Origin: Hyphomonadaceae bacterium
GTDB lineage: Bacteria > Pseudomonadota > Alphaproteobacteria > Caulobacterales > Hyphomonadaceae
Direction of reading: 5' to 3'
Length of the DNA stretch: 64,000 nt
NCBI GenBank assembly: GCA_022844475.1
Contig: JALHLR010000019.1
Location: 1 to 64,000 of the forward strand
Shown piece after piece: positions 33,807 through 42,222 of this stretch. Numbering within the stretch: the stretch's first letter is position 1; every line of letters starts with the position of its first letter. Below the pieces are notes generated by a model. That model worked only from the letters and a program-made list of their open reading frames with translations. It made no database searches and was not told the DNA's origin. The position numbers and the translations under genes are program-made.

Positions 33807-34439
33807 TCAGAAGCCGCGCAGCCTGTCCGCTAGCTGATCGATCATGGCCTGCGGCGCTTCGGGCCAGAGCAGGCAGACAATGGCGGCGCCTGCAAGCGCG
33901 CCACCCAGGTGGGCCGCATGCCCGACCCCGTCGCGCAAGCGACCGGCGGACGCGACGGCAGACCAGATGATATAGCCAAGCGCAAAGACGATCATCGGCA
34001 TCGGAACGGCGAAAAAGAGATAGATTGTCGAGAACGGGAAGAAGAGTGCGGCCGCAGTGGTGACACCGGAGATCGCGCCGGATGCACCAAGCGCCCGATA
34101 GTTCGAATCGCGGAAATGCTCCATCCAGGTCCAGGCAGAGCCGGCGATCAGCGAGACGAAATAGATCGCCAGGAACCCTGCTGTCCCCAGTCCGACTTCA
34201 AGCGCAGGCCCGAAGAAGACCAGGGCCAGCATGTTGAAGAACAGGTGCGTCGGGTCGCCATGGATGAAAGCTGACGAGACCCAGCGATACCATTCCTTGT
34301 TCTTCCTGATGCGGCCCACGTCGAACATCAACCTGTCGAGCAGGCGCGCGTTCTGGAACGCGGCGATGGACAGCCCGACATTGATCGCCAGCAGCGCCAG
34401 GTTGACCGGTGCTCTCAGCAGCAGGGAGAACGGATCCAT
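33807..34439 (-). CDS. Rhomboid-family intramembrane serine protease
   Basis: A 210-residue polytopic protein with about six helices. Nucleophile Ser120 is in GASGAISG, catalytic His177 in HAAHLGG, and HLFFNM (65-70) provides the oxyanion-hole Asn69. These are the key elements of active rhomboids. GGAG lies nine bases before the ATG. It is downstream of the GST-like gene (18 bases) and upstream of a small lipoprotein gene, on the same strand, suggesting a three-gene unit. Natural substrates are unknown. Confidence 0.93.
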   Translation of the reverse strand: MDPFSLLLRAPVNLALLAINVGLSIAAFQNARLLDRLMFDVGRIRKNKEWYRWVSSAFIHGDPTHLFFNMLALVFFGPALEVGLGTAGFLAIYFVSLIAGSAWTWMEHFRDSNYRALGASGAISGVTTAAALFFPFSTIYLFFAVPMPMIVFALGYIIWSAVASAGRLRDGVGHAAHLGGALAGAAIVCLLWPEAPQAMIDQLADRLRGF

Positions 34440-34457
34440 CGCGGCGCTCCCGGGGGA

Positions 34458-35759
34458 TCAGGGCTCGTCGGACGGGCGCTCGGCTGGCGGGGCGTCATCT
34501 TCTGCTGACGGCGGTTCGACGTCGACGCCTTCGTCGGCGAAGGCGATCGGCGCCTCTTCCTGAACCGCTTCAGCGTCATCGCTCGGGACGGATGCATCTG
34601 CGGCGGCGCCCTTGCCGCCACGGCGACGGCGACGGCGGGGACGGCCTTCGCCGGCTGCGGGCGCGGCGTCCTCTTTCGGCGTTGCGTCGGCCTCGGCAAC
34701 AGGAGCGGGTTCCTCGCCATCGGCGACAGGCTCCGCTGCAGGCGCAGGGCGGATGTCGACGCGCTGGGGACGCAGGAGAAAGATCGTGGTTGTGGTTTCG
34801 TCGGTGAAGGCCCTCAGCGTGTCGATCGCCTGCCCGGCCACGAACTTGCGACGAAGTTCGCGGAACGAGCGCGCGGCTGAACGCAGCGGCGCCAGCGTGA
34901 CGGCTTCCTTGCCGAGCGTGACGGTGAAGGTCTCAGCGCCCGCAAGCGAGCTTTCGAGATTCTCCGCAGCCCACGGCAGGAAGAACAGCGCGAGATCGTC
35001 CTGAAAGAGCGGCGCCAGCGTTTCCCTGAGATCCTCGAGCGCGGCAAACGGACCGGACGCGGTGGGCGCCGACATGAACTCGCACCATTTGGCGACGAAC
35101 TCGCCGTCCTTCTCGATGATCTTGGCAGGCGTCGGATCCTTCATCATCTGGATCAGCTGGCCAGCGATCGCGAAGTCCGCGATCGAGGGACGCTCGCCGA
35201 AGATGAAGAGGTGCTTGCGCAGGTGCTCGTCGAGCAGCTTGACGAAGCGCTTGAAGGATTTCTCCAGCACATCGCCGAGTTCGCCGTCGAGCTGCATCGT
35301 CCTGAGCTGGCCGGTCATGGTCTCGAGCGCGAGGTCCTCGGCGGCCTTGCGATTCTCCGGCGGGCTGGTGACGTAGTAGTCGTCGATGGCGCGGGCGGCG
35401 GCGAGGCGCTGGTCCTTCTTGCGCGTCCAGCGGTAGTGGAAGACGGTCTTGGCAAGCCAGGCGTCGGCGTATTCCTCCAGAACACAGGCGAGGAAACCCA
35501 GCGCCGGGTCAGCAGGCGTTGCGGACGGCTCGGGGCTGTCGGCCTCGAGAGCCTCCATCATCGGCGTGGTGTCGTGGACAGCGAAGCCGGAGGCCGTGAC
35601 CAGGATAGGGAGCGTCGGGAAGCGCGCGATGCGCTTCAGCTCGTCCTCGGATTCCTGCGTGCGCGGCGTCCAGTCGAACGGAACGCCCTTGTATTTGAGG
35701 AATGCGCGCATCTTGGTCGAATAGGCCGAGGTCTCGGCCCCGAACAGGCGATAGGACAT
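34458..35759 (-). CDS. Glutathione S-transferase-like protein with long charged C-terminal tail
   Basis: A 433-residue protein. Residues 1-75 form a thioredoxin-like GST N-domain (YRLFGAETSAYSTKMRAFL, ARFPTLPIL), and 85-240 an all-helical GST C-domain with FGERPSIADFAIAG. A further folded region (245-335) follows, then a disordered tail (336-433) rich in Ala, Pro, Glu and Asp that contains one arginine cluster, RPRRRRRRGGKG (373-384). Ordinary GSTs are about 200-230 residues, so half of this protein is extra. GGAG lies eight bases before the ATG at 35759. The tail suggests nucleic-acid or anionic-polymer contact, but function is unknown. Confidence 0.85.
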   Translation of the reverse strand: MSYRLFGAETSAYSTKMRAFLKYKGVPFDWTPRTQESEDELKRIARFPTLPILVTASGFAVHDTTPMMEALEADSPEPSATPADPALGFLACVLEEYADAWLAKTVFHYRWTRKKDQRLAAARAIDDYYVTSPPENRKAAEDLALETMTGQLRTMQLDGELGDVLEKSFKRFVKLLDEHLRKHLFIFGERPSIADFAIAGQLIQMMKDPTPAKIIEKDGEFVAKWCEFMSAPTASGPFAALEDLRETLAPLFQDDLALFFLPWAAENLESSLAGAETFTVTLGKEAVTLAPLRSAARSFRELRRKFVAGQAIDTLRAFTDETTTTIFLLRPQRVDIRPAPAAEPVADGEEPAPVAEADATPKEDAAPAAGEGRPRRRRRRGGKGAAADASVPSDDAEAVQEEAPIAFADEGVDVEPPSAEDDAPPAERPSDEP

Positions 35760-36022
35760 AAACGTCTCCGGAAAGCGCGCGGAAACTACGCGGGAAGGCG
35801 CCGGGGGACAACCGCTGTTTATGGGGCAAAGCGCATCATCTTGCCCTGATAAACGCAAGGTTTGCCATGGCGGGCGGCTGTCGCGGAAACCGGCGGGGTC
35901 GCCTGATGGTTTTTGGTCCCCGGGGGACATTCCAAGGAATTCGCCCCGCGTGTAGGGTTCGCCGGTCCGCCTCAGCGTCTTTTCGCCGAGACCAGGAGAC
36001 AGGCCGAACCAGGGAACACCCG

Positions 36023-37027
36023 ATGAAAGCGATGCGCCTGAAGAAGCCCGGCGGGCTCGACAACATCTTCCTGGCCAGTGCGCCTGCGGCGGCGCCGGGA
36101 CCAGGCGAGATCACGGTGCGGTTGCATGGCTCCTCGCTCAACTTCCACGACTATCTTGTCGTGAAGGGCATGATCCCGGTCGAAGAGGACCGTATCCCCA
36201 TGTCGGATGGCGCGGGCGTTGTCACTGCGGTGGGCGCCGGCGTCACGGAGTTTTCCGAAGGCGACAGCGTCGTCTCGACATTCTTTCCGGACTGGCATGG
36301 CGGCGAGCCGACTGTCGATCTCCTTCGCGCTGTCCCCGGCGATCGCGCCGATGGCTATGCGCGAGAGACCGTCACCGCGAGCGCCACGTCGTTCACGCGA
36401 GCGCCAGGGGGATATTCGCATGCAGAGGCGGCAACGCTGACCTGCGCGGGGCTGACCGCATGGCGCGCGCTGGTCGTCATCGGCAACATCAAGGCAGGCG
36501 ATGTCGTCCTGACACAGGGCACGGGCGGGGTCTCGATCTTCGCGCTGCAGTTTGCGAAGGCGGCTGGGGCGACCGTAGTCTCCACCACCTCGAACGCGGA
36601 CAAGGCGGCGCGCTTGAAGGCGCTCGGCGCCGATCACGTGATCAACTACAAGGACGATGCGGAGTGGGGCCGCACAGCGAAGAAACTCACCGGCGGGCGC
36701 GGCGTCGATCATGTCGTGGAAATCGGCGGCGCCGGCACGATCGAGCAGTCGATGCGCGCGAGCAGGCTTGGCGGGCATATCTCGCTGATCGGGGTCCTGG
36801 CGGGATACGCAGGATCGATCAATACGGCGCTGCTGATGAGCATGCAGATCCGGCTGATCGGCATCACGGTCGGCGCGCGCCAGCACCAGCAGGACATGAT
36901 CCGCGCCATCGAGGCCAACGGCATCAGGCCGGTGCTGGACCAGTCGTTTCCGCTTGAGATGCTGGCCGACGCATTCCGCCGGCAGGAATCGGGCCAGCAC
37001 TTCGGCAAGATCATCGTCGAATGGTGA
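36023..37027 (+). CDS. Zinc-independent MDR alcohol dehydrogenase / quinone reductase-like
   Basis: A 334-residue medium-chain dehydrogenase/reductase. The N-terminal catalytic domain has GEITVRLHGSSLNFHDYLVVKG, where the zinc-ligand Cys of classical alcohol dehydrogenases is absent. The NAD(P) domain contains GDVVLTQGTGGVSIFALQFAKAAGA and LKALGADHVINY. It resembles NAD(P)-dependent quinone-oxidoreductase-type members. An AGGGA precedes the ATG by about eight bases. A glycosyltransferase gene follows on the same strand after 71 bases. Substrate unknown. Confidence 0.88.
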   Translation: MKAMRLKKPGGLDNIFLASAPAAAPGPGEITVRLHGSSLNFHDYLVVKGMIPVEEDRIPMSDGAGVVTAVGAGVTEFSEGDSVVSTFFPDWHGGEPTVDLLRAVPGDRADGYARETVTASATSFTRAPGGYSHAEAATLTCAGLTAWRALVVIGNIKAGDVVLTQGTGGVSIFALQFAKAAGATVVSTTSNADKAARLKALGADHVINYKDDAEWGRTAKKLTGGRGVDHVVEIGGAGTIEQSMRASRLGGHISLIGVLAGYAGSINTALLMSMQIRLIGITVGARQHQQDMIRAIEANGIRPVLDQSFPLEMLADAFRRQESGQHFGKIIVEW

Positions 37028-37098
37028 TGCGCGAGGGGCCGTTTGCCACGACTCCCTGAAGGCGATATCCAGCCGCTCCTCCATCCCGGGCAATAACG

Positions 37099-38139
37099 AT
37101 GCGCGTTCTTCATGTCATGGCCGGCGCCAAGGAAGGCGGAGCCGAGAACATCATGCTGGAAGGCGTGATGGCGCTGGCCGATGCGGGTGTGGCGCAGGCG
37201 GTGGTGACGCGCGCCGACAATGAATTCCGGCTGAAGGCATTTCGCGACAAGGGCATCCGTGTCGAGACCGCGAGCTTCAACAAGCTGTGGCCGTTTCCGA
37301 CGCAGGGCGCGATCGCCAGGCTGATCCGCGAGTTCAGGCCGGATGTGGCGGAGTACTGGATGGGCCGCGCCGGCGAGTTTGCGCCAGCCTCCTTCCGATC
37401 GCGATCGATCGGCTGGTATGGCGGGTATTACAAGCTTGTGCGCTTTGCGAACTGCGCATGGCATGTGGGGCTCACGAAGGACCTGCTGCGCCATATCCGC
37501 GAACAGGGCGTGCCGGAGAACCGCGCGGCGATCATTCATACGTATGCGGACTTTTCGGGCGTTCCTGCTGCGGACCGCGCGGCGCTGGATACGCCCGCGG
37601 ATGCGCCCGTGGCGCTGGCGCTGGCGCGGCTGCATGAGAAGAAGGGGCTGGATACGCTGCTCGACGCGACGGCGAAGGTTCCGGGACTGTATGTCTGGAT
37701 TGCCGGCGATGGTCCGCTCGAGGCCGAGCTGAAGGCGCATTGCACGCGCCTCGGGCTGGATGATCGCGTGCGGTTTCTCGGCTGGCGCAATGATCGCGGC
37801 GCGCTGCTGGCGGCCTCGACCTTCGTCGCCTTCCCGTCCCGCTATGAACCGTTCGGCACAGTGACGGTGGATGCGTGGGCAGCGTCCCGGCCGCTGGTGG
37901 CGGCGGATGCGGTGGGGCCTGCGGCGTACGTGGTCGATGGCGTCAACGGGCTCCTGATCCCGAAGGACAATGTCGATGCCCTGGCCGATGCGATGCGGCG
38001 CGTGATGTCCGAGCCGGGACTTGCCTCGAGGCTCGTGGCCGGTGGCCGCGCAAGTTACGAGGCGACATTCACGCGGGCAGCATTCGTTCGGGACTCGCTG
38101 GCGTTCTATGAGCGCGTGGCGCAAGAAGGCGCCCGTTGA
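37099..38139 (+). CDS. Family 4 glycosyltransferase
   Basis: A 346-residue GT-B retaining glycosyltransferase. The N-terminal MRVLHVMAGAKEGGAENIML contains the GGAE loop, ALARLHEKKGLDTLLDA begins the donor-binding domain, and SRYEPFGTVTVDAWAA is the GT4 Glu-x7-Glu-like motif (second position Asp). It probably adds a sugar to a lipid-linked or surface glycan such as LPS core. It stands alone between an MDR gene and a convergent sugar-dehydrogenase lipoprotein, so no locus identifies the glycan. Confidence 0.92.
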   Translation: MRVLHVMAGAKEGGAENIMLEGVMALADAGVAQAVVTRADNEFRLKAFRDKGIRVETASFNKLWPFPTQGAIARLIREFRPDVAEYWMGRAGEFAPASFRSRSIGWYGGYYKLVRFANCAWHVGLTKDLLRHIREQGVPENRAAIIHTYADFSGVPAADRAALDTPADAPVALALARLHEKKGLDTLLDATAKVPGLYVWIAGDGPLEAELKAHCTRLGLDDRVRFLGWRNDRGALLAASTFVAFPSRYEPFGTVTVDAWAASRPLVAADAVGPAAYVVDGVNGLLIPKDNVDALADAMRRVMSEPGLASRLVAGGRASYEATFTRAAFVRDSLAFYERVAQEGAR

Positions 38140-38144
38140 GAGAG

Positions 38145-38178
38145 CCCTCCTCCTGCGCCCCTTGTTTCAGGGGGAGGG
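38145..38178. other. Stem-loop between convergent genes
   Basis: CCCTCCTCCTG (38145-38155) pairs with CAGGGGGAGGG (38168-38178), eleven pairs including one G-U, with a 12-base loop. It lies between the stops of the GT4 gene and the convergent sugar-dehydrogenase gene and may act as a bidirectional terminator, though no T-tract follows. Confidence 0.45.
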
Positions 38179-38209
38179 ACCGTGGTGCACGACCTCGCAC
38201 AAACTCAAC

Positions 38210-39745
38210 TCAGGGCAGCGGCTCCAGCCGGAAGATCTCGCCGCCTATATCGACGAGGTAGACATTGCCTTCGACGTCGGTTCCGAAATTGACGACGGAG
38301 TTCACCGTGCCCACGTCTGGCGCGAAGGCCGTGTTGCGCAGCGTGAGACTGGTTGCCGGCAGCACGCTGCCCGGGACGAGGTTGGTGATGGGGACGGACC
38401 AGAGATTGCCCGAGATGAAATCGGCGAAGAGGTATTGACCCTGCAAGTCCTCGATCGGGCCGCGATAGACGACGCCGCCTGTGATCGATCCGCCGAGCGT
38501 GCGGCCGTACTCCGTGACCGGCAGCGTGAAAGCTGCGGAGTCGGCGCCGCCGTTGAACGGGAGCGAGCCTTCGCGCAGGTTCCAGCCGAAATTGATGATG
38601 GTCGACTGGCTGGCCGGGATACGGTCGACCTCCTCCAGCGTGCTCTGGCCCACCTCGCCGATAAAGGCATCCCCCGTGACGGGATCGACGCTCATGCGGA
38701 ACGGATTGCGCAGGCCCATGGCGTAGATTTCAGTAAGGCCGCCGGCTGCGCTGAACGGGTTCTGCGTCGGGATGGCGTAATCGCGCGCCGCGTCGGCGGG
38801 GAAGGCGTCTGTTGCAGGATCGATGCGCAGGATCTTGCCCCGTAGGCTGGATGTGAGCTGCGAGTCACCCGGCGTGTTGCCGCCATCGCCCGAACTGATC
38901 AGCAGGCGGTCCTGGCCATCGAATGCCAGCGTGCCGCCCTTGTGATTGGTCGCCGTAGGCTGGGGAATGGTGAGGATGGCGTCACCCGAAGCGGCATCAG
39001 CAATGGCGAGGTTGGCGGTCTGCACAGTATAGCGCCGGATTTCACTGACGTTGGCGCTGAGGGGATTGAGGAAAAGGTAGAAGGCGCGGTCGGAGGCGAA
39101 GCTGGGCGAGAAGGCGATCGACAGGAGCCCCTTCTCTCCCGTCGTATCGATCTGGCCGGAGAGGTTGAGGAAGTCCGTCGCCTCAAAGGCGCCGGTCGCG
39201 GGATTGAGGATGCGGATCAGGCCGGCGCGCTGCACGACAGCGATGCGGCCCGAGCCGTCGGGAAGGCCGTTGACGAAGATTGGCGCATTGAGGCCTGAGG
39301 CGATGCGGCGCACGCGGAAACCGGGCGCGACGTTCGCCACGGTTATCGCGAGGTTCTGCATGGTGGTGTTCACGCCATCCGAGGCGGTGAAGAATACGCT
39401 GTAGACATTGTCGCCGCCGCCATCTGCCGGCGCTTCGAAATCCGGCTGGCTGGTGAAGCGGAGCTCGCGCGTCGCGGGATTGAAGGTGAAGCGCCCTGCG
39501 TCGGGTCCGCCGAAGGCATAGACGAGCGCCGCATTCTCGGGATCGGTCGCGACCGCGCGCATGAACACGCCCAGCACGTTCTCGCGCACGGTGACGGACG
39601 CGGGCGAGGTGAAGCTGGGAGGCGCGTTTGGCACGGGCGGCGGCCCGGGTGGAGGTGCAGGTGGGCTTGAAGAACCGCCGCCCCCGCATGCCGACAGCAT
39701 CACAGCGAGAGCTGACATGAGTGCGGTGCGGATTGTTCCGGCCAT
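38210..39745 (-). CDS. Lipoprotein: cadherin-like domain plus PQQ-type sugar dehydrogenase
   Basis: A 511-residue lipoprotein (lipobox LSAC, Cys20) with a Gly/Ser/Pro linker. Residues about 45-145 form a cadherin-like/Ig-like module (PSFTSPASVTVRENV, YAFGGPDAGRFTFN), followed by a sugar-dehydrogenase propeller (NHKGGTLAFDGQDRLLISSGDGG, GKILRIDPATDAF, MGLRNPFRMSVDPVTGD, INFGWNLREG). It is a paralogue in kind, not closely, of the exported dehydrogenase at 13477-14718. Expected to sit at the outer membrane or periplasm as a pyrroloquinoline-quinone oxidoreductase. The substrate is unknown, and some family members lack PQQ. Confidence 0.88.
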   Translation of the reverse strand: MAGTIRTALMSALAVMLSACGGGGSSSPPAPPPGPPPVPNAPPSFTSPASVTVRENVLGVFMRAVATDPENAALVYAFGGPDAGRFTFNPATRELRFTSQPDFEAPADGGGDNVYSVFFTASDGVNTTMQNLAITVANVAPGFRVRRIASGLNAPIFVNGLPDGSGRIAVVQRAGLIRILNPATGAFEATDFLNLSGQIDTTGEKGLLSIAFSPSFASDRAFYLFLNPLSANVSEIRRYTVQTANLAIADAASGDAILTIPQPTATNHKGGTLAFDGQDRLLISSGDGGNTPGDSQLTSSLRGKILRIDPATDAFPADAARDYAIPTQNPFSAAGGLTEIYAMGLRNPFRMSVDPVTGDAFIGEVGQSTLEEVDRIPASQSTIINFGWNLREGSLPFNGGADSAAFTLPVTEYGRTLGGSITGGVVYRGPIEDLQGQYLFADFISGNLWSVPITNLVPGSVLPATSLTLRNTAFAPDVGTVNSVVNFGTDVEGNVYLVDIGGEIFRLEPLP

Positions 39746-39927
39746 GCGGATGTCCCCACGTCTGCGCCCCGCCAAGCCATAACATGGCTAACGGCCGCGA
39801 CCAAACGCAGGCAAGGCGCAAACGTGGGGAGATCGCGCGATTTTGCGCAAACGGCTTAAAGGATTTCCCACCGCCTTGGCCCACGCTTTTGCATGGAGGG
39901 CCGGCGGGCGACCGCCGTTTGGTGAGA

Positions 39928-41115
39928 ATGAGCGAAGAGATTGCAGCGCTGGGCGGGCTGAACCTCGCCGAACGGATTCGCCGATTGGCGAAGGGGCGCA
40001 CGACGCTGGACGTGGCGCAGTTCCAGTTCATTGGCCTGACCGAAATCCGCGCCCGCTATGGCGATCGCTGGGCGGAGAAGCGGGAACGTGTGAACGCCCA
40101 CGCCCACCATTTCATTTCGCGCCGCCTCGCTCCCGACGATGTCCTGTTCGCAGGCGCGGATGGCTTCCTGCTCGTGTTTGGCGCGTTCTCGGGTTCATTT
40201 GCAGAAGCCGCAACAAACCGAATTGCCAGGGAGCTCAACGCCTACTTCCTCGGCGAACCGGACCTCGACGACATACAGCTCGGCGCACAGCACGAGGCGA
40301 TGACGCTCGACAGTTTTGCGCAGGTCTTCGGCCCGGCCCTGACAGCAGCGCGCCAACCGGCGCCGCCGCAAAGGTCACCGGCCGTCGCAATGGGCTACAC
40401 CCCGATCTGGGAGGCGCAGCGTGGGGCGCTGGCGATGTATTTCATCTCGCCGCTTGATCCGGCCACGGGCTTTCCGATGGACTGGGACCAGACCAGCCAT
40501 CGCCATGCCGACATGGACGAGCGCAAGCTGCTTGCGTCCGAGGCCGACATGCGGGCGCTGTTTGCAGCGGGGAAGAGTGCAATGGTGGGCGTTGCGCTGC
40601 ACGTGTCGAGCCTGCAGGATCCGCAGAGCCTTGCGCGCATGGTGCAGGCGATGACCACGTTCGATCCGAATCTGGCCCGTTTCCGGGTGCTGCGCGTCAG
40701 CTGTGTCGAACCTGGATATCCCCGCATCTACATCGAGGACATCATGCGGGCGCTGCGGCCCTACGCCCAGCGCATTGCGATCGGGCTGAACTGGGCCGAG
40801 CCGGACATCACCTCGGTCCTGAAACTCCAGCCGGCGGCAATCGGATTTTCCGTCCCCCCGGGGGCGCTCGGGGCTCCAGCGCTTCGTGCAGAGATATATG
40901 CGCGCGTCAGCGCAGCCGCTGAACAGGCCCGGGCGTCCAATGTGCTTGTTGGCGTCGAGGGCGACCTGCACGTCGAGCACGCCCAGCACTTCATGAATGA
41001 GGGCGTGAAGTTTCTATGCTCGCCGCGGCTCTGGCCGGTGCGCGCGACCCTTGCGGCCGGCCAGTTCTGGCCGCGCACAAGACTTGAGGCCATGACGCCG
41101 GGCCACGCTGCCTGA
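39928..41115 (+). CDS. Uncharacterised protein resembling a degenerate GGDEF-EAL pair
   Basis: A 395-residue cytoplasmic protein that I cannot place in a named family. The first half has an RRLAPDDVLFAGADGFLLVF segment that resembles the GGDEF core region without the GGDEF motif. The second half reads like a barrel ending in IGLNWAEPDITSVLKLQPAAIGF and NVLVGVEGDLHVEHAQHFMNEGVKFLCSP, close in layout to the end of EAL domains but lacking EAL and the metal ligands. The start is uncertain; the ATG at 39928 has GGTGAG very close, and an open frame continues upstream. It is divergent from the sugar-dehydrogenase lipoprotein. Confidence 0.7.
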   Translation: MSEEIAALGGLNLAERIRRLAKGRTTLDVAQFQFIGLTEIRARYGDRWAEKRERVNAHAHHFISRRLAPDDVLFAGADGFLLVFGAFSGSFAEAATNRIARELNAYFLGEPDLDDIQLGAQHEAMTLDSFAQVFGPALTAARQPAPPQRSPAVAMGYTPIWEAQRGALAMYFISPLDPATGFPMDWDQTSHRHADMDERKLLASEADMRALFAAGKSAMVGVALHVSSLQDPQSLARMVQAMTTFDPNLARFRVLRVSCVEPGYPRIYIEDIMRALRPYAQRIAIGLNWAEPDITSVLKLQPAAIGFSVPPGALGAPALRAEIYARVSAAAEQARASNVLVGVEGDLHVEHAQHFMNEGVKFLCSPRLWPVRATLAAGQFWPRTRLEAMTPGHAA

Positions 41116-41234
41116 TGCGCGCGGGCGTACAGCTTCACTGCGCACGGCCGGTTTTCGGGCGAAACGCAAGCTGCTAGAACCACCGCGCCGCGTCGTTGGG
41201 CGCGCGGCGATCAGAAAAGACGGAGACCTCTTCC

Positions 41235-41564
41235 ATGAGATCGTTGGTGCTGGCTGTCACGGCCCTGGCGTTGGCAACGCCTGCCTTCGCACAGGACAAG
41301 ACCACGCTCGACCATGTTACGACCAGGGGCATCGTGCTGAGCGCTGGCGGCATGGAAGTGGATGTCGGCTACAAGCCGGACGGAACATTTACCGCCATGG
41401 ATGGGCAGGTAACCGGCAAATGGCGCGTCGACGGCGGGAAGCTCTGCACGTCGTCGAACTTCGCCCCGGATGAGGAATGCGTCGCCTACCCTGCCGGCAA
41501 GAAGTCCGGCGACACCTTCGAGGTGCAGGGCGGACAGGGCCCGGCGACGATCAGGATCAAGTAA
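41235..41564 (+). CDS. Small secreted protein of unknown function
   Basis: A 109-residue protein with a Sec signal peptide (MRSLVLAVTALALATPAFAQ). The mature part of about 89 residues is beta-rich and Gly/Asp-rich (GYKPDGTFTAMDGQVTGKWRV) with two cysteines (KLCTSS and EECVAY) that may form a disulfide. GGAGA lies nine bases before the ATG at 41235. A strong terminator follows at 41622-41649, so this looks like a monocistronic, well-defined gene. No family recognised. Confidence 0.82.
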   Translation: MRSLVLAVTALALATPAFAQDKTTLDHVTTRGIVLSAGGMEVDVGYKPDGTFTAMDGQVTGKWRVDGGKLCTSSNFAPDEECVAYPAGKKSGDTFEVQGGQGPATIRIK

Positions 41565-41621
41565 GCCTGCACCGATCAGATTCTGGCAGGCTGCCACTCC
41601 GGACCAGCCGGCCAAACCTTC

Positions 41622-41649
41622 AACCCGCGCCATCAGGCGCGGGTTTTTT
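41622..41649 (+). terminator. Rho-independent terminator
   Basis: AACCCGCGCC (41622-41631) pairs perfectly with GGCGCGGGTT (41636-41645) around a four-base ATCA loop, followed by more T to 41649. It lies 58 bases after the stop of the small secreted protein gene. Confidence 0.92.
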
Positions 41650-42222
41650 CTGTTCTGAAACCACCGCCGGCAGGCGCCCGGAAAACGGCGACGCCGGCCG
41701 CTGCTTTCACAGGGCCGGCGCGACACCATGGTGGTCCGCCAGTTCGTCCTTCGAGCCTCGGTCCTGCAACCTTGCGCCCTGATCAGGAGCGCGCCCGTTC
41801 GACGCCATCCGGCGAAAGCTGAGCCTCGAGCGCTCTGGTTTGCGGGCCACAGAACTCTGGGCGTGACGCCCACTTTCCTGTCACCGCGCAGCTGAAGCCA
41901 CGCTCTTCTCCGGTCATCCCCTCTCGAGGGCCCGCGCGGTCTTGGATCCCGCCCTGGGCGTGCCGCAGGCCTTGCAGACCACACGTCACTTCCGGTGCTC
42001 GTTTTGCTCCCCATTACTTCAGCGCCTGTCCAATCAGGCTTGCCCGTGGGGACATCCAGTTGCTCGACCCGCGACGGTCTCCTCTCTGAACGCGATCAGG
42101 ATGACAGAAATTGTGGGCGCGTAAATTGCGGCGCCCTGTGGAAACTGTTGAGCAGCTTGTTGATAAAAACCTCTCGCACATGCGAGACACGCGCAACGCA
42201 AATGCGAAAGCTGGAGACGACA
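41650..42222. other. 573-base region without a supported gene
   Basis: Between the terminator and the acyl-CoA dehydrogenase gene I find no frame with a convincing start, ribosome-binding site and protein-like composition. The first 450 bases are GC-rich, with stretches such as CTTGGATCCCGCCCTGGG that look like extragenic repeat debris. The last 80 bases (from about 42138) are more AT-rich, with TGTTGAGCAGC and TTGATAAAAACC, and probably hold the promoter of the dehydrogenase gene. Confidence 0.5.

Noticed and set aside
42130-42180. DnaA-box-like words (TGTGGAAAC, TTGATAAAAA) as a possible origin
   Set aside because: Only weak single matches to the DnaA box, no cluster, and no origin-associated genes nearby. 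A promoter is a simpler reading.
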